Assembly: GCA_005239435.1 (NCBI GenBank)
Contig: SZNP01000005.1
Coordinates: 1-64,000, forward strand
Source of the DNA: Halorussus salinisoli
GTDB taxonomy: Archaea > Halobacteriota > Halobacteria > Halobacteriales > Haladaptataceae
Length of the DNA stretch: 64,000 nt
Reading direction: 5' to 3'
The notes beneath the pieces were generated by a model. The model had not been told where the DNA came from. It worked only from the letters and a program-made list of their open reading frames with translations, and did no database searches. Made by a program: the position numbers and the translations under genes. Shown piece after piece: positions 27,138-35,757 of this stretch (the stretch's first letter is position 1; every line of letters begins with the position of its first letter).

Positions 27138-27902
27138 ATGCTAGATGGCTATCAGATGTACGACTTGACGCAGCCGTGGTCGCAGGACACCCCCGCGTGG
27201 CCGACCTACGACAACCCCAAGGTGTGGTACGAGAAGAGCCTCGACACCGAGAAGGTCAACGGCCAGAAGATAGAGTTCATGAACCACACCGGCACCCACC
27301 TCGACGGCGAGAAGCACTTCGTCGCCAGCGGGCGGGACATCGAGTCGGTAGGGTTGGACGAACTGGTGGGCGACGCCGTAATCGCCGACATCTCCGACAA
27401 AGTGGGCGATTACGACGTCTACACCAGCGACATGATCGAGGACGTGGTGGACGTTCGCGAGGGCGACATCCTCTTCGTCCACACGGGCTACCAGAAGTAC
27501 GCGTGGCACCGCGAGGAGGCAGACCCCCACGCCTTCTTCTGCAAGCATCCCGGCCCGAATCAGGAGTTCGCCGACTGGTGCAAGGAGAAGAACCTCAACT
27601 ACCTGATTCTCGACTGCGGGAGCGCCGACCACCCGATGAACACCGTCGTCCGTGACGTACGGCCCGAACTCGCCCGCGAGGCCCGCGAGAAGCACGGCGT
27701 GGAGGACCTGGACGAAATCTTCCCGCCCGAGGGGTACCAACTGATGCACACCGAACTGTTCCCCGAGGGCATCATCCACGTCGAGAACGCTCAAGTCCCC
27801 GAGCAACTGCTGAACGAGCGCGTCCAGATCGGCACTTTCCCGTGGCGGTTCCGCGGCGGCGAATCGTCGGTCTGTCGGTGCGTGGCGTTCGTTGAGGAGT
27901 AG
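27138..27902 (+). CDS. Cyclase family hydrolase (kynurenine formamidase-like fold)
   Basis: A 254-residue metal-dependent hydrolase of the cyclase family (PF04199 type), which includes kynurenine formamidases and isatin hydrolases. The start DLTQPWSQDTPAWPTYDNP and the metal motif HTGTHLDGEKHF (residues about 51-62) are diagnostic, though the usual HxGTHxDxPxHF has Pro where this has Lys. LFVHTGYQKYAW and LILDCGSADHPMN are further core segments. The substrate is not known. Preceded by an inverted-repeat promoter; next downstream genes are regulators. Confidence 0.88.
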   Translation: MLDGYQMYDLTQPWSQDTPAWPTYDNPKVWYEKSLDTEKVNGQKIEFMNHTGTHLDGEKHFVASGRDIESVGLDELVGDAVIADISDKVGDYDVYTSDMIEDVVDVREGDILFVHTGYQKYAWHREEADPHAFFCKHPGPNQEFADWCKEKNLNYLILDCGSADHPMNTVVRDVRPELAREAREKHGVEDLDEIFPPEGYQLMHTELFPEGIIHVENAQVPEQLLNERVQIGTFPWRFRGGESSVCRCVAFVEE

Positions 27903-28032
27903 CTTCTCTCGACGCTCGGTTTTCTCACTCCGCCCGTTTCGACGTAAATGTTATTGTTCTCTAAGAATTTGTATAATTATGTTTAGAACAGAATTAATTA
28001 TGTCTACCTTCGAAACGTCCGACGCGCGGCGT

Positions 28033-28389
28033 TCAGCGACTTTCGTCGATCGCGCGCAGAAACGGCGTGAAGTCCTCGGCCTGCGCGAGCGAGACGGTGC
28101 CAGCCTCGTCGTCGTAAGCGACCGCGTCGGCGTCCGCCAGTTTCGGCAGGTGGAGGTGGTGCAGCGACGCGACGACTCTCTCGGCCGTTTCCGACGAGAT
28201 TTCGTCGGCGTCGATATCGGTCCCGATTTCGCGCGCCGCGACCGCTTCGGCGAGTTCCCGTACAGGGACCGAACCGCTGCGCTCGGAGAGTGCCGCGAGG
28301 ACGTGCCGGCGGCGCTCGTTCCGGAGAAGCGCCAGAACGGTATCGAGAGACTGTGCATCGGTCGAGCGTGAGGTAGTCGTACGTTCCAT
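28033..28389 (-). CDS. DUF7344-type winged-helix protein
   Basis: A 118-residue haloarchaeal regulator-like protein. LDTVLALLRNERRRHVLAAL followed by VPVRELAEAV and TAERVVASLHHLHLPKLAD is the winged-helix pattern of DUF7344, with AVAYDDEAGTVSL as wing. Such proteins are very common in haloarchaea and presumably bind DNA, with unknown targets. It is divergent from the TrmB gene, with about 200 nt between starts, and could regulate it. Confidence 0.8.
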   Translation of the reverse strand: MERTTTSRSTDAQSLDTVLALLRNERRRHVLAALSERSGSVPVRELAEAVAAREIGTDIDADEISSETAERVVASLHHLHLPKLADADAVAYDDEAGTVSLAQAEDFTPFLRAIDESR

Positions 28390-28588
28390 CTGTGGTTCAC
28401 CCTTGGAGCCACGTCGGTCGGTCTCGAAGTTCGCTCCGAAGAAATCCGACGGGGTTCGTCCGTGGCTACATCGGAGTTACTCGCCACATACGTTTAAGAG
28501 AAGCGACAGTTCTGGAGGAACACCAGTCGTGTTGTTGCTCGCGGAGGAACGCCCAAAGGCACTACTGTCTTCCACCCCTTCCGCGTGT

Positions 28589-29401
28589 ATGGAAGAGGTA
28601 CGGGTAGCAGTAGACGGGTTAGAACGGCTCGGACTGACCGAGTACGAGGCCCGGTGTTTCGTCGCGCTCACGCGACTCCCTCACGGCACCGCCAAGGAGA
28701 TCGGGAAGGTGGCCGACATCCCGCGCTCGCGGGTCTACGAGACGATGGACCGCCTCCGAGAGCGGGGGTTGGTCGAGTTGCAGGAAGGCGAACCGCGGAC
28801 CTTCCAGAGCGTGTCGGTAAACACCGCCGTCCGGATTCTCCGCAAGAAGTACGAGTCTCACTTCGAGACGGTCGAGGAGACGCTCCGCCAGATGGAACCT
28901 GTGTACAAGGAGAACCAGCAGGCGGTGTGGGCCATCAACGACTACGAGCAGGTCACGGAGCGAGTACTCGACCTCGTCGCCGACGCGACCGACGAGATTC
29001 TGTTGATCACGTTCGACGATATCCTGTTGGACGGAGAGTTAGTAGACGCGCTCGCGGCGGCCGACGAGCGCGGTGTGGCCATCCACGTCGGTACGGACGA
29101 CGAGACGGTCCGCGAGCGTATCGCGGACACCGAAATCGACGCCCTCGTCTTCACGTCCGGACTGGTCGAGTGGTTCGGCGTCACGAACGACACGCCCAGA
29201 ATCGGGCGAGTGCTCATGGTGGACCGAGGACCCGTGCTGATGAGCGCCCTCCACGACGAGAACCTTCCCGGCGTGCCGAACGAGACGGCGGCGTGGAGCG
29301 ACGGCATCGACCACGGCTTCGCGACCTTCGCCGAGTCGGTCCTGACCTACGAACTACGGGAGAACGCGACCGACGTGGGCGATTCGACCGTCTCCGAGTG
29401 A
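28589..29401 (+). CDS. TrmB family transcriptional regulator
   Basis: A 270-residue TrmB-type regulator. The N-terminal winged helix (about 10-85) reads LERLGLTEYEARCFVALTRL, GTAKEIGKVADIPRSRVYET and MDRLRERGLVELQEGEPRTF. A coiled segment VEETLRQMEPVYKENQQ links to a C-terminal ligand domain resembling a phospholipase D-like or sugar-sensing module (ITFDDILLDGELVDAL). The ATG at 28589 was chosen; an in-frame GTG at 28530 would add about 20 poor residues. A TATA-like GTTTAAGAG lies near 28491, implying a leader of about 70 nt. It probably controls the nearby hydrolase or permease genes. Confidence 0.85.
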   Translation: MEEVRVAVDGLERLGLTEYEARCFVALTRLPHGTAKEIGKVADIPRSRVYETMDRLRERGLVELQEGEPRTFQSVSVNTAVRILRKKYESHFETVEETLRQMEPVYKENQQAVWAINDYEQVTERVLDLVADATDEILLITFDDILLDGELVDALAAADERGVAIHVGTDDETVRERIADTEIDALVFTSGLVEWFGVTNDTPRIGRVLMVDRGPVLMSALHDENLPGVPNETAAWSDGIDHGFATFAESVLTYELRENATDVGDSTVSE

Positions 29402-29422
29402 GCGCTCGCGCCTCGCCCGGCG

Positions 29423-29557
29423 TCACTCGACGTCGAGGAGTTGAATCGCCTGCCGAACGTGGTACTTGGCCTCGTCCAGTCGGTCTGCCGACAGCGCAGT
29501 GTTCAAGTGTTCGACCGCACCCTGCCGCTCGCTCGACTCGTCGCCCGAGTTGCTCAT
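29423..29557 (-). CDS. Small acidic helical protein (44 aa)
   Basis: A 44-residue protein (start ATG at 29557, stop 29423-29425) beginning MSNSGDESSERQGAVEHLNT and ending RQAIQLLDVE. It has a disordered acidic start and an amphipathic helical body (LSADRLDEAKYHVRQAIQLL). The frame is open for its whole length, has a haloarchaeal composition and fills the gap between the TrmB gene and the hydrolase. Function unknown; possibly a conserved haloarchaeal microprotein. Confidence 0.7.
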   Translation of the reverse strand: MSNSGDESSERQGAVEHLNTALSADRLDEAKYHVRQAIQLLDVE

Positions 29558-29648
29558 TGACTGACGAGTACTGCCCAGCGGACTTAAGCGGCCGAGGATT
29601 GTTCGAGGAACAACAACGATACCTGACAGGAACCCCGAGCGAACGGAT

Positions 29649-31565
29649 TCAGTCCCGCGGCCGAGTCGGCAACTCGACGTGCGTCGGATGCTCCGCCTCG
29701 TGGTACACCGTGTTCGTCGCCACTTCGTACTCCCGGTCCCCGTACAGCGGCCCGCCCGTGTTGTGGTTCACGTCGTAGCGCGGGAAGTTCGACGAGGAAA
29801 TATCGAGCCGAATCCGGTGGCCTTCGCCGAACACGTTCGCGGTGGGGTACGGTTCCATGTAGAACTCGTAGACCTCGCCCGGTTCCACGAAGTCCGGGTG
29901 GTCCCGATAACCGCGGTAACGCGCCCGGCAGATGGAGTCGCTGAGGTTGAGCGCGAACCCGTTCGGGAACTCGGAGTTCGGCGGGTACTCGTCGATTAGC
30001 TTCGCAGTAAAGTCGGTGTCTGGCGCGTCGGTCGAAGCAAACACCCGCACTCGAATCGGTCCCGCGATTTCGACGGCCTCCTCCAGCGGCGGGGTCCGGA
30101 AGACCAGCACGCCGTCGCGCTCTTCGAGCGGTCGGTACGGCGGGTCCGCGAAGTAGGTGTCCTCGCGGGTGCGCTGGTCGTACCCGCCGCGGCCCGTCAT
30201 ATCAAGCAGTTTGCGCTCGCCGAGGGGGTACTCCAGAATCGACTCCTCGCGGGGTTCGTAGCTGATGTACGACGAGCAGTTCCCCCCGAGCGTGGGCACC
30301 GGGTCCTTCGGGTCGAACTCGTAGGTGGTCGCGGAGTCCGTGGCGTCGGGTCTCTCCGGCGCGAGCGTCCCGTCGGCGTGCGCGAAGTACTTCGTGAACT
30401 CCGCGTCCGGAAGGGGCCACTCGTCGGCCTCGGCCCACTCCCCGCCGTGGAAGAGGCGGCCCTCGCGGGTCTGGGTCCCTTTCTCGGCTCCGGAGTGTCC
30501 CTCGGTCTCCGCGCCCATCCGGAAGAACTGCACCGTCGGCTGGTCGCTCCACGTCTCCTCGCCCTTGAGGTAGTGGTCGAAGAAGCGCAGGCGGGTTTCC
30601 TGGTAGTCCCGCAGGGCGGCCTCGCCGAACTCCAGTTCGCCCGAGTAGGACTTGTTCCACGACGGCAGGGGGTAGGCGTTCCAGCCGTGGGTCCACGGTC
30701 CCATCAGGAGGAAGTGGTCCGAGTCCTTCCGGTCGGCCAGCGCCTCGAAGTTGTCGCAGGTCGCTTTGGTGTAAGAGTCGTACCACGCCCCGGCGTAGAC
30801 CGTCGGCACGTCCGCGCTCTCCCCGCGGAATCGCTCGAAGTTGACGCCCGGCGACTGCCAGAGGTCGTCTTCCGCGTCGCCGGACTCCGTGAGGTCGAAG
30901 ACCCACTCCTCGTAGTTCGGGATGTGGCGTAAGGGGGACTGGCCGCGATGGACCGGGCCGTCCGCGAGCACTTCCCGAACGTCCACGTTGGCGAGTCGTT
31001 GCTGCACGTCGGGGTCGTCCAGAGCCTTCTGGGCGAATCCGCCGCCCAACGTCAGCGCCCAGCAGAGCCACCGCAACTCGAAGGCCCCGTTGTGCCGGAA
31101 GGTGGCTTCCCGACCGTTCGCGGCACCCTGATTCACGAACATGGCTTCGAGGTGGTCGGGGTCCTGCGTGGCGAGCGCCGACTGGACCCACGCGCCGTAG
31201 GAGGTGCCGATAGTTCCGACCTGCCCGTCGCAGTAGTCGCGCTGGCCCAGCCATTCCACCGTGTCGTGGCCGTCCTCGGCCTCGTTCACGAAGATGTAGT
31301 AGTCGCCCTCGCTCTCGAAGCGACCTCGGCAGTCCTGAATCGCAACGACGTAACCGCGCTCGGCGAACCACTCGCCGTGGCGCTCCATCCGGCCGCGCTT
31401 GCCGTAGGGCGTGCGGTCCAGCAGGGCGGGCTTGGGGTCCGGAATCGCCTCGCCCGTCTCCGGGTCGGCGGGTCGATACACGTCCGTGGCCAGCTTCGTA
31501 CCGTCGCGCATCTCCACCGACACGTTCAGCTCGGCGTGAACGTCGTAACTGGGTTCTGTGACCAT
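29649..31565 (-). CDS. CocE/NonD family serine hydrolase
   Basis: A 638-residue alpha/beta hydrolase of the X-Pro dipeptidyl-peptidase/CocE superfamily. The N-terminal strand MRDGTKLATDVYRPAD, the PYGKRGR loop and IQDCRGRFESEGDY are typical; the nucleophile Ser122 is in GTIGTSYGAWVQ. The C-terminal jelly-roll (about residues 400-638) has RVFASTDAPDTDFTAKLIDE and HRIRLDISSSNFPRYDVNHN. It hydrolyses esters or acyl-peptide bonds; the substrate is unknown. The ATG at 31565 (MVTEPSYDV) removes nine implausible residues. It is divergent from the permease gene with a 213-nt promoter region. Confidence 0.92.
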   Translation of the reverse strand: MVTEPSYDVHAELNVSVEMRDGTKLATDVYRPADPETGEAIPDPKPALLDRTPYGKRGRMERHGEWFAERGYVVAIQDCRGRFESEGDYYIFVNEAEDGHDTVEWLGQRDYCDGQVGTIGTSYGAWVQSALATQDPDHLEAMFVNQGAANGREATFRHNGAFELRWLCWALTLGGGFAQKALDDPDVQQRLANVDVREVLADGPVHRGQSPLRHIPNYEEWVFDLTESGDAEDDLWQSPGVNFERFRGESADVPTVYAGAWYDSYTKATCDNFEALADRKDSDHFLLMGPWTHGWNAYPLPSWNKSYSGELEFGEAALRDYQETRLRFFDHYLKGEETWSDQPTVQFFRMGAETEGHSGAEKGTQTREGRLFHGGEWAEADEWPLPDAEFTKYFAHADGTLAPERPDATDSATTYEFDPKDPVPTLGGNCSSYISYEPREESILEYPLGERKLLDMTGRGGYDQRTREDTYFADPPYRPLEERDGVLVFRTPPLEEAVEIAGPIRVRVFASTDAPDTDFTAKLIDEYPPNSEFPNGFALNLSDSICRARYRGYRDHPDFVEPGEVYEFYMEPYPTANVFGEGHRIRLDISSSNFPRYDVNHNTGGPLYGDREYEVATNTVYHEAEHPTHVELPTRPRD

Positions 31566-31778
31566 ACCACACCCCTTTCGAGGGACGGTCAAATAGGTTC
31601 CCCCGAGAGGGCCGAAGACGGCGAACTCCCGAATCGGTTCGGTTCCAAGACAGAAAGACGAAAAAATTACCGGTATTTTTATGGCAATTGTTTATGCATT
31701 GGTAGGTATGCCACTTGTGAGTACTGTTATCGTGTCACGAACTTCACACGACCTGCTGGACCGTTCGGGTGAGACGCC

Positions 31779-33407
31779 ATGAGCGACGAGGGCGACGACT
31801 TCCAGGAGGTAGAGAAGGACCTCACGCCGGAAGGTCCCAGCGTGAAATCCGACGCCGAAGCGTCGGTCGACATCGAGTACGGCATCGAGGACAAACCGCC
31901 GCTCGGCGAGTCCATCCTGCTGGGGTTCCAGCACTACCTGACGATGATCGGTGCGACAGTGGCGATTCCGCTCGCGCTCGCGGGTGCGATGGGGATGCCC
32001 GGCGGGACCACCGCTCGACTCATCGGCACCTTCTTCGTCGTGTCGGGCATCGCCACGCTGGCCCAGACCACCGTCGGGAATCGGTACCCCATCGTGCAGG
32101 GCGGCACCTTCTCGATGCTCGCGCCCGCGCTCGCCATCATCGGCGTCCTCGCGTCGAACGGTGCTGGCTGGGAGCTCATGATACGCGAACTCATGGGCGC
32201 AGTCATCGTCGCGGGACTCGTCGAGGTACTCATCGGCTACTTCGGAATCATGGGCTGGCTCAAGCGCCACATGGGGCCGGTCGTCATCGCGCCGGTCATC
32301 GCACTCATCGGACTGGCGCTGTTCAACGTCCCGCAGATTCAGAACCCGAACTTCGGCGCGCCCGGCACGGGCCAGAACTGGTGGTTGCTCGGTCTGACGC
32401 TCGTCCTCATCGTCGGGTTCTCGCAGTACCTCGACCGGTACCATCGGTCGTTCCGACTGTTCCCGGTCCTGCTCGGCATCGCGTCGGCGTGGGCCATCGC
32501 GGCCGTGCTCTCCGTGGTCGGCGTCTTCGCCGAGGGGTCGGTGAGCTACGTGGCGCTGAGTTCGGTGGCGGAAGCGCCGCTGTTCCAGCCCATCTACCCC
32601 TTCCAGTGGGGCATGCCGCTGTTCACGCCCGGTTTCATCGTCGGCATGGTCGCCGGGATGCTCGCCTCGGCCATCGAGAGTTTCGGCGACTACCACTCGG
32701 TCGCCCGGATGGCCGGCCGCGGCGCACCTAACGCCCGGCGCATCAACCACGGCATCGGCATGGAGGGCCTGGGCAACACGTTCGCAGGCATCATGGGCAC
32801 CGGAAACGGTTCGACCTCCTACACCGAGAACGTCGGCGCAATCGGTATCACGGGCGTCGCGTCGCGCTACGTCGTCCAAATCGGTGCGGCCGTGATGATA
32901 GTCGTGGGCTACTTCGGCCCGGTCGGGCAACTGTTCGCCACCATCCCGGCCCCCATCATCGGCGGCCTCTACATCGTGATGTTCGGCCAGATTGCCGCGG
33001 TCGGTCTGTCGCAACTCAAGTACGTGGACCTCGACAGCAACCGGAACGTCTTCATCGTCGGTCTCGCGTTGTTCTCGGGCCTCGCCATTCCGGGCTACAT
33101 GTCCAACGTCGGTTCGGGCATGGACGCCTCGGCCTCGGCCGCGTTCCAGCAGGGCATGCAGGCGGTGCCGATTCTGGGGCCGATTCTCGGCTCTGACGTG
33201 GTCGCCACGACCATCTTCGTCATCGGCGGGACGGGCATGGCGGTCGGCGGCATCGTCGCGTTCTTCCTCGACAACACCATCCCCGGCACGCGCGAGGAGC
33301 GCGGCCTCACCGCGTGGGAGGACCTGACCGAGGACGACGGCGACTTCGAGTCGTTCTGGGACCGCCGACAGTCCGAACCCGACGAACCCGCACAGCGCGC
33401 CGACTGA
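31779..33407 (+). CDS. NCS2 (uracil-xanthine) permease
   Basis: A 542-residue nucleobase/ascorbate transporter-family protein with about 14 hydrophobic segments. It has the canonical LGFQHYLTMIGATVAIPLAL start of helix 1, YPIVQGGTFSMLAP, ESFGDYHSVARMAGRGAPNA and the NAT signature region MGTGNGSTSYTENVGAIG. The first 40 residues are an acidic cytoplasmic tail, and the C-terminus is also acidic. It imports a purine or pyrimidine base with protons or sodium. Together with the molybdenum hydroxylase genes it fits uptake and oxidation of a heterocycle. A T6 tract lies 30 nt after the stop. Confidence 0.92.
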   Translation: MSDEGDDFQEVEKDLTPEGPSVKSDAEASVDIEYGIEDKPPLGESILLGFQHYLTMIGATVAIPLALAGAMGMPGGTTARLIGTFFVVSGIATLAQTTVGNRYPIVQGGTFSMLAPALAIIGVLASNGAGWELMIRELMGAVIVAGLVEVLIGYFGIMGWLKRHMGPVVIAPVIALIGLALFNVPQIQNPNFGAPGTGQNWWLLGLTLVLIVGFSQYLDRYHRSFRLFPVLLGIASAWAIAAVLSVVGVFAEGSVSYVALSSVAEAPLFQPIYPFQWGMPLFTPGFIVGMVAGMLASAIESFGDYHSVARMAGRGAPNARRINHGIGMEGLGNTFAGIMGTGNGSTSYTENVGAIGITGVASRYVVQIGAAVMIVVGYFGPVGQLFATIPAPIIGGLYIVMFGQIAAVGLSQLKYVDLDSNRNVFIVGLALFSGLAIPGYMSNVGSGMDASASAAFQQGMQAVPILGPILGSDVVATTIFVIGGTGMAVGGIVAFFLDNTIPGTREERGLTAWEDLTEDDGDFESFWDRRQSEPDEPAQRAD

Positions 33408-33437
33408 CGGCCTCCGACTCGACCTCTCGAACCGACC

Positions 33438-33443
33438 TTTTTT
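33438..33443 (+). terminator. T-tract after the permease gene
   Basis: A run of six T in CCTTTTTTCG begins 31 nt after the permease stop and lies 27 nt before the next start. Archaeal RNA polymerase ends at such U-rich stretches without a stem, so this is a plausible permease terminator, though the same position would also be upstream of the next gene's promoter. Confidence 0.4.
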
Positions 33444-33469
33444 CGCACACCGATACCAACCACCGAGAC

Positions 33470-33931
33470 GTGACTGTCCCTTCCGACGCGCTCGCCGACG
33501 GCGAGACCGTGCGCGAGCGATTGGCCCTGCGAACCGGCGGGTCGGTCGCGCTGACCGACGACCGCCTGCTCGTCTCCGCAGACGACGAACTCACCAGCGT
33601 CGCGTTCGACGACGTGACCGAGGTGACGGTCGAGGACTTCGACTACTTCCTCGGCGTGTTGAGTGCGGTCCTCGTCGGGTGGGGACTCTACTCCACCCAA
33701 CGAAACGCGGCTCTCGGCCTCGGATTCGCGGCGTTCGGCGGGGTGAGTCTCTACTGGACCTACCGCAAACGCGGCAAAGCGCGAATCAAGGTCGTCGGGC
33801 GACCCAAGCCGATTTCGGTGTTCCCTGCGGACACCGAGGCGTTCTACGACGCGCTCGAACCCCTGATGGCCGAAGAATCGAGCGGTTCCGCGAGCGGCGA
33901 GTCGGACCGAAATCGAGAGAACCGAAACTGA
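33470..33931 (+). CDS. Membrane protein with PH-like region
   Basis: A 153-residue protein read from GTG at 33470 (MTVPSDALADGETV). The first 60 residues look like a beta-rich PH-type module (GGSVALTDDRLLVSADDELT, then SVAFDDVTEVTVED). Two hydrophobic segments follow (FLGVLSAVLVGWGLY and ALGLGFAAFGGVSLYWTY), then a second short beta part (KARIKVVGRPKPISVFP) and an acidic tail. Domains of this bPH_2-like type are common in haloarchaea. No function is known. A 12-bp hairpin lies 27 nt after the stop. Confidence 0.7.
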   Translation: MTVPSDALADGETVRERLALRTGGSVALTDDRLLVSADDELTSVAFDDVTEVTVEDFDYFLGVLSAVLVGWGLYSTQRNAALGLGFAAFGGVSLYWTYRKRGKARIKVVGRPKPISVFPADTEAFYDALEPLMAEESSGSASGESDRNRENRN

Positions 33932-33958
33932 GACCGCCGACCACCCGGCGCGCGCTGG

Positions 33959-33985
33959 CGCAATCGCGCCGACGGCGCGATTGCG
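33959..33985. repeat. 12-bp perfect hairpin
   Basis: CGCAATCGCGCC (33959-33970), loop GAC, then GGCGCGATTGCG (33974-33985), a perfect stem 27 nt after the stop at 33931. There is no T-tract after it. It may stabilise the 3' end of the upstream mRNA or be a palindromic element. Confidence 0.7.
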
Positions 33986-34092
33986 TGGAGGAAGCGGGTC
34001 GTCTTCCCATCGCCCGAAACGCCACTCCTCCCGGCCGAGGTTTTCAATACCGTCGGCGTCGTTCTCTTTCCCGACCGATCTCGAAGATTCCC

Positions 34093-35733
34093 ATGCGCGT
34101 CCTCATCGTTCCGGAACTCTACCGACCCGACGACCCGAGCGCAAACGGCACCCTCGGCGACGCGGTGACGTGGGTTCGGGGTTGGCTCGACCGCGACGCC
34201 TCGCTCCACGTCTACTGGCTGGTGCCGCCGCAAGTCCCCGACGAGGCGATTCTGGCCGACCGCGAGCGGGTCACCGCGATTCGGGCCGAGACCTTCGGCG
34301 CGGACGACGCCGACGAGAGCAGCATCTTCACCGAGGGCGGCTACAGTTGGGCCGAACTCGTCGCGTTGAAGCGCGAGATTTACGACCGCGGCGCGTACCT
34401 CGACTGCGTCGTGGACCAGCGCCGGACCGGTCGGTTCGACCTCCAGAAGTGGCTCTGCGCCCGGACCGACCACTGGGCGGCCGACGTGGCTCCCTTCGAC
34501 GTAATCGCCAACGTCCACGACCTACAGGTCCCGCGGAAGTACCGCTACTGCTCGTATCGCAACGAGTTCCAGAGTCGGATGGAGGCCGCGGCGGCCGTCT
34601 TCGCCGACGGCATCTGGTTCAAAGCCGGAATCGACACCGACCGACTCCGCGACCACGCGACAGACGTTCTCCGGCCCGAAGTCGTCGCGGCCGCCCTCGA
34701 CGGGGCCGTCGAAACCGGCAGTCCGATCGACTGCTCCGAGTTCTCGGAGTCGTACGCCGACCGGCCACGGTATCTCCACCTCGCGGGGTCGCTCTGGGAG
34801 AAGAAGCACGCCGACCTACTGCTCGCGGTCGGCGAGCGCCTCCACGACGAGTTCGGCGTCGAGACCCTGCTCACGAGCATGGAGGCCATCCCCGACGAGT
34901 ACGCCGCGCCCGAGTGGGTCCGCGCGTTCCCCGAGGCCGACCGCGAGACCTACGAGACCGCCCTCCGTCGGGGCGACCTCGCGGTCTGCGCCAGCGAGTA
35001 CGAGACAATGGCCCGGACGCCCTTCGAGCAGGCCGCCAGCGGGCAGGTGCTCGTGCTCCGGGACGAACCGTGGATTTACGACTGCGTGCCAGAGAATTAC
35101 GGCTTCGCCGGCGACCCCGACGAACTCGGCGATTTGGCGGCGCAGGCGGTCGAGAACTGGGAGGAGGCAGTCGAGGCCAATCGCCGACTCGTAGCCCACG
35201 TCGAGCGAGTCCGGGACCCCGACCGGTCGGCCCGCCGGACCCACCACGACCTCCGCGAGCGCGTCGAAGCCAAGCGCGAGCGCTACGACCTCGGCCCCGC
35301 CGACGCTCCCGTTCGCGCCGCGCTCGCCCGCAAGCGCGACGCGAACGTGAGTGGGAAAGAGGAGAACGTGGTCGAGACCGCGGGCGCAGATGAGATTGCG
35401 AACGCACGTGAGACCGCGGACGCGGATTCGGTCGCGCGCTCACAGACGCACTCACGGGCCGAGGCGTGCAAGTCAACGTCCGTGACGCGCAAATCGGGGT
35501 CCGGAGCGCGCGAACCCGAATCCGAGGAACTCGAATCCGTGGTTCGCTCGTCCGCGCGCTCGCGTGCAATCAATTTATATATACTTCGAGAGGCGACCGC
35601 CGACTACACCGACGACGGCAGGCCCGTCACCGCCCGCGAGGACTACGCGCTGGCCGACCTCGTGTACGCGCTCCGGTCGCTGGGATACCGAGACGCCGGG
35701 AATCCGGGGACCCCGATTTTCGTGCGAGAGTAG
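34093..35733 (+). CDS. Glycosyltransferase-like protein with disordered linker and C-terminal module
   Basis: A 546-residue protein. Residues 1-395 look like a two-Rossmann-domain (GT-B) glycosyltransferase: MRVLIVPELYRPDDPSANGT, then ANVHDLQVPRKYRYC, PRYLHLAGSLWEKKHADLLL and ASEYETMARTPFEQAASGQV resemble a GT4-like donor site. Residues about 400-490 are low complexity (GADEIANARETADADS and similar), and a short conserved-looking C-terminal module (about 495-546) follows, INLYILREATADYTDDGRPV. A full catalytic EX7E is seen only weakly (EQAASGQVLVLRD). The ATG at 34093 lies 8 nt after AAGATT with no strong ribosome-binding site. Confidence 0.75.
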   Translation: MRVLIVPELYRPDDPSANGTLGDAVTWVRGWLDRDASLHVYWLVPPQVPDEAILADRERVTAIRAETFGADDADESSIFTEGGYSWAELVALKREIYDRGAYLDCVVDQRRTGRFDLQKWLCARTDHWAADVAPFDVIANVHDLQVPRKYRYCSYRNEFQSRMEAAAAVFADGIWFKAGIDTDRLRDHATDVLRPEVVAAALDGAVETGSPIDCSEFSESYADRPRYLHLAGSLWEKKHADLLLAVGERLHDEFGVETLLTSMEAIPDEYAAPEWVRAFPEADRETYETALRRGDLAVCASEYETMARTPFEQAASGQVLVLRDEPWIYDCVPENYGFAGDPDELGDLAAQAVENWEEAVEANRRLVAHVERVRDPDRSARRTHHDLRERVEAKRERYDLGPADAPVRAALARKRDANVSGKEENVVETAGADEIANARETADADSVARSQTHSRAEACKSTSVTRKSGSGAREPESEELESVVRSSARSRAINLYILREATADYTDDGRPVTAREDYALADLVYALRSLGYRDAGNPGTPIFVRE

Positions 35734-35757
35734 TTGTCCGAAAACAGGTTTGTGCGG

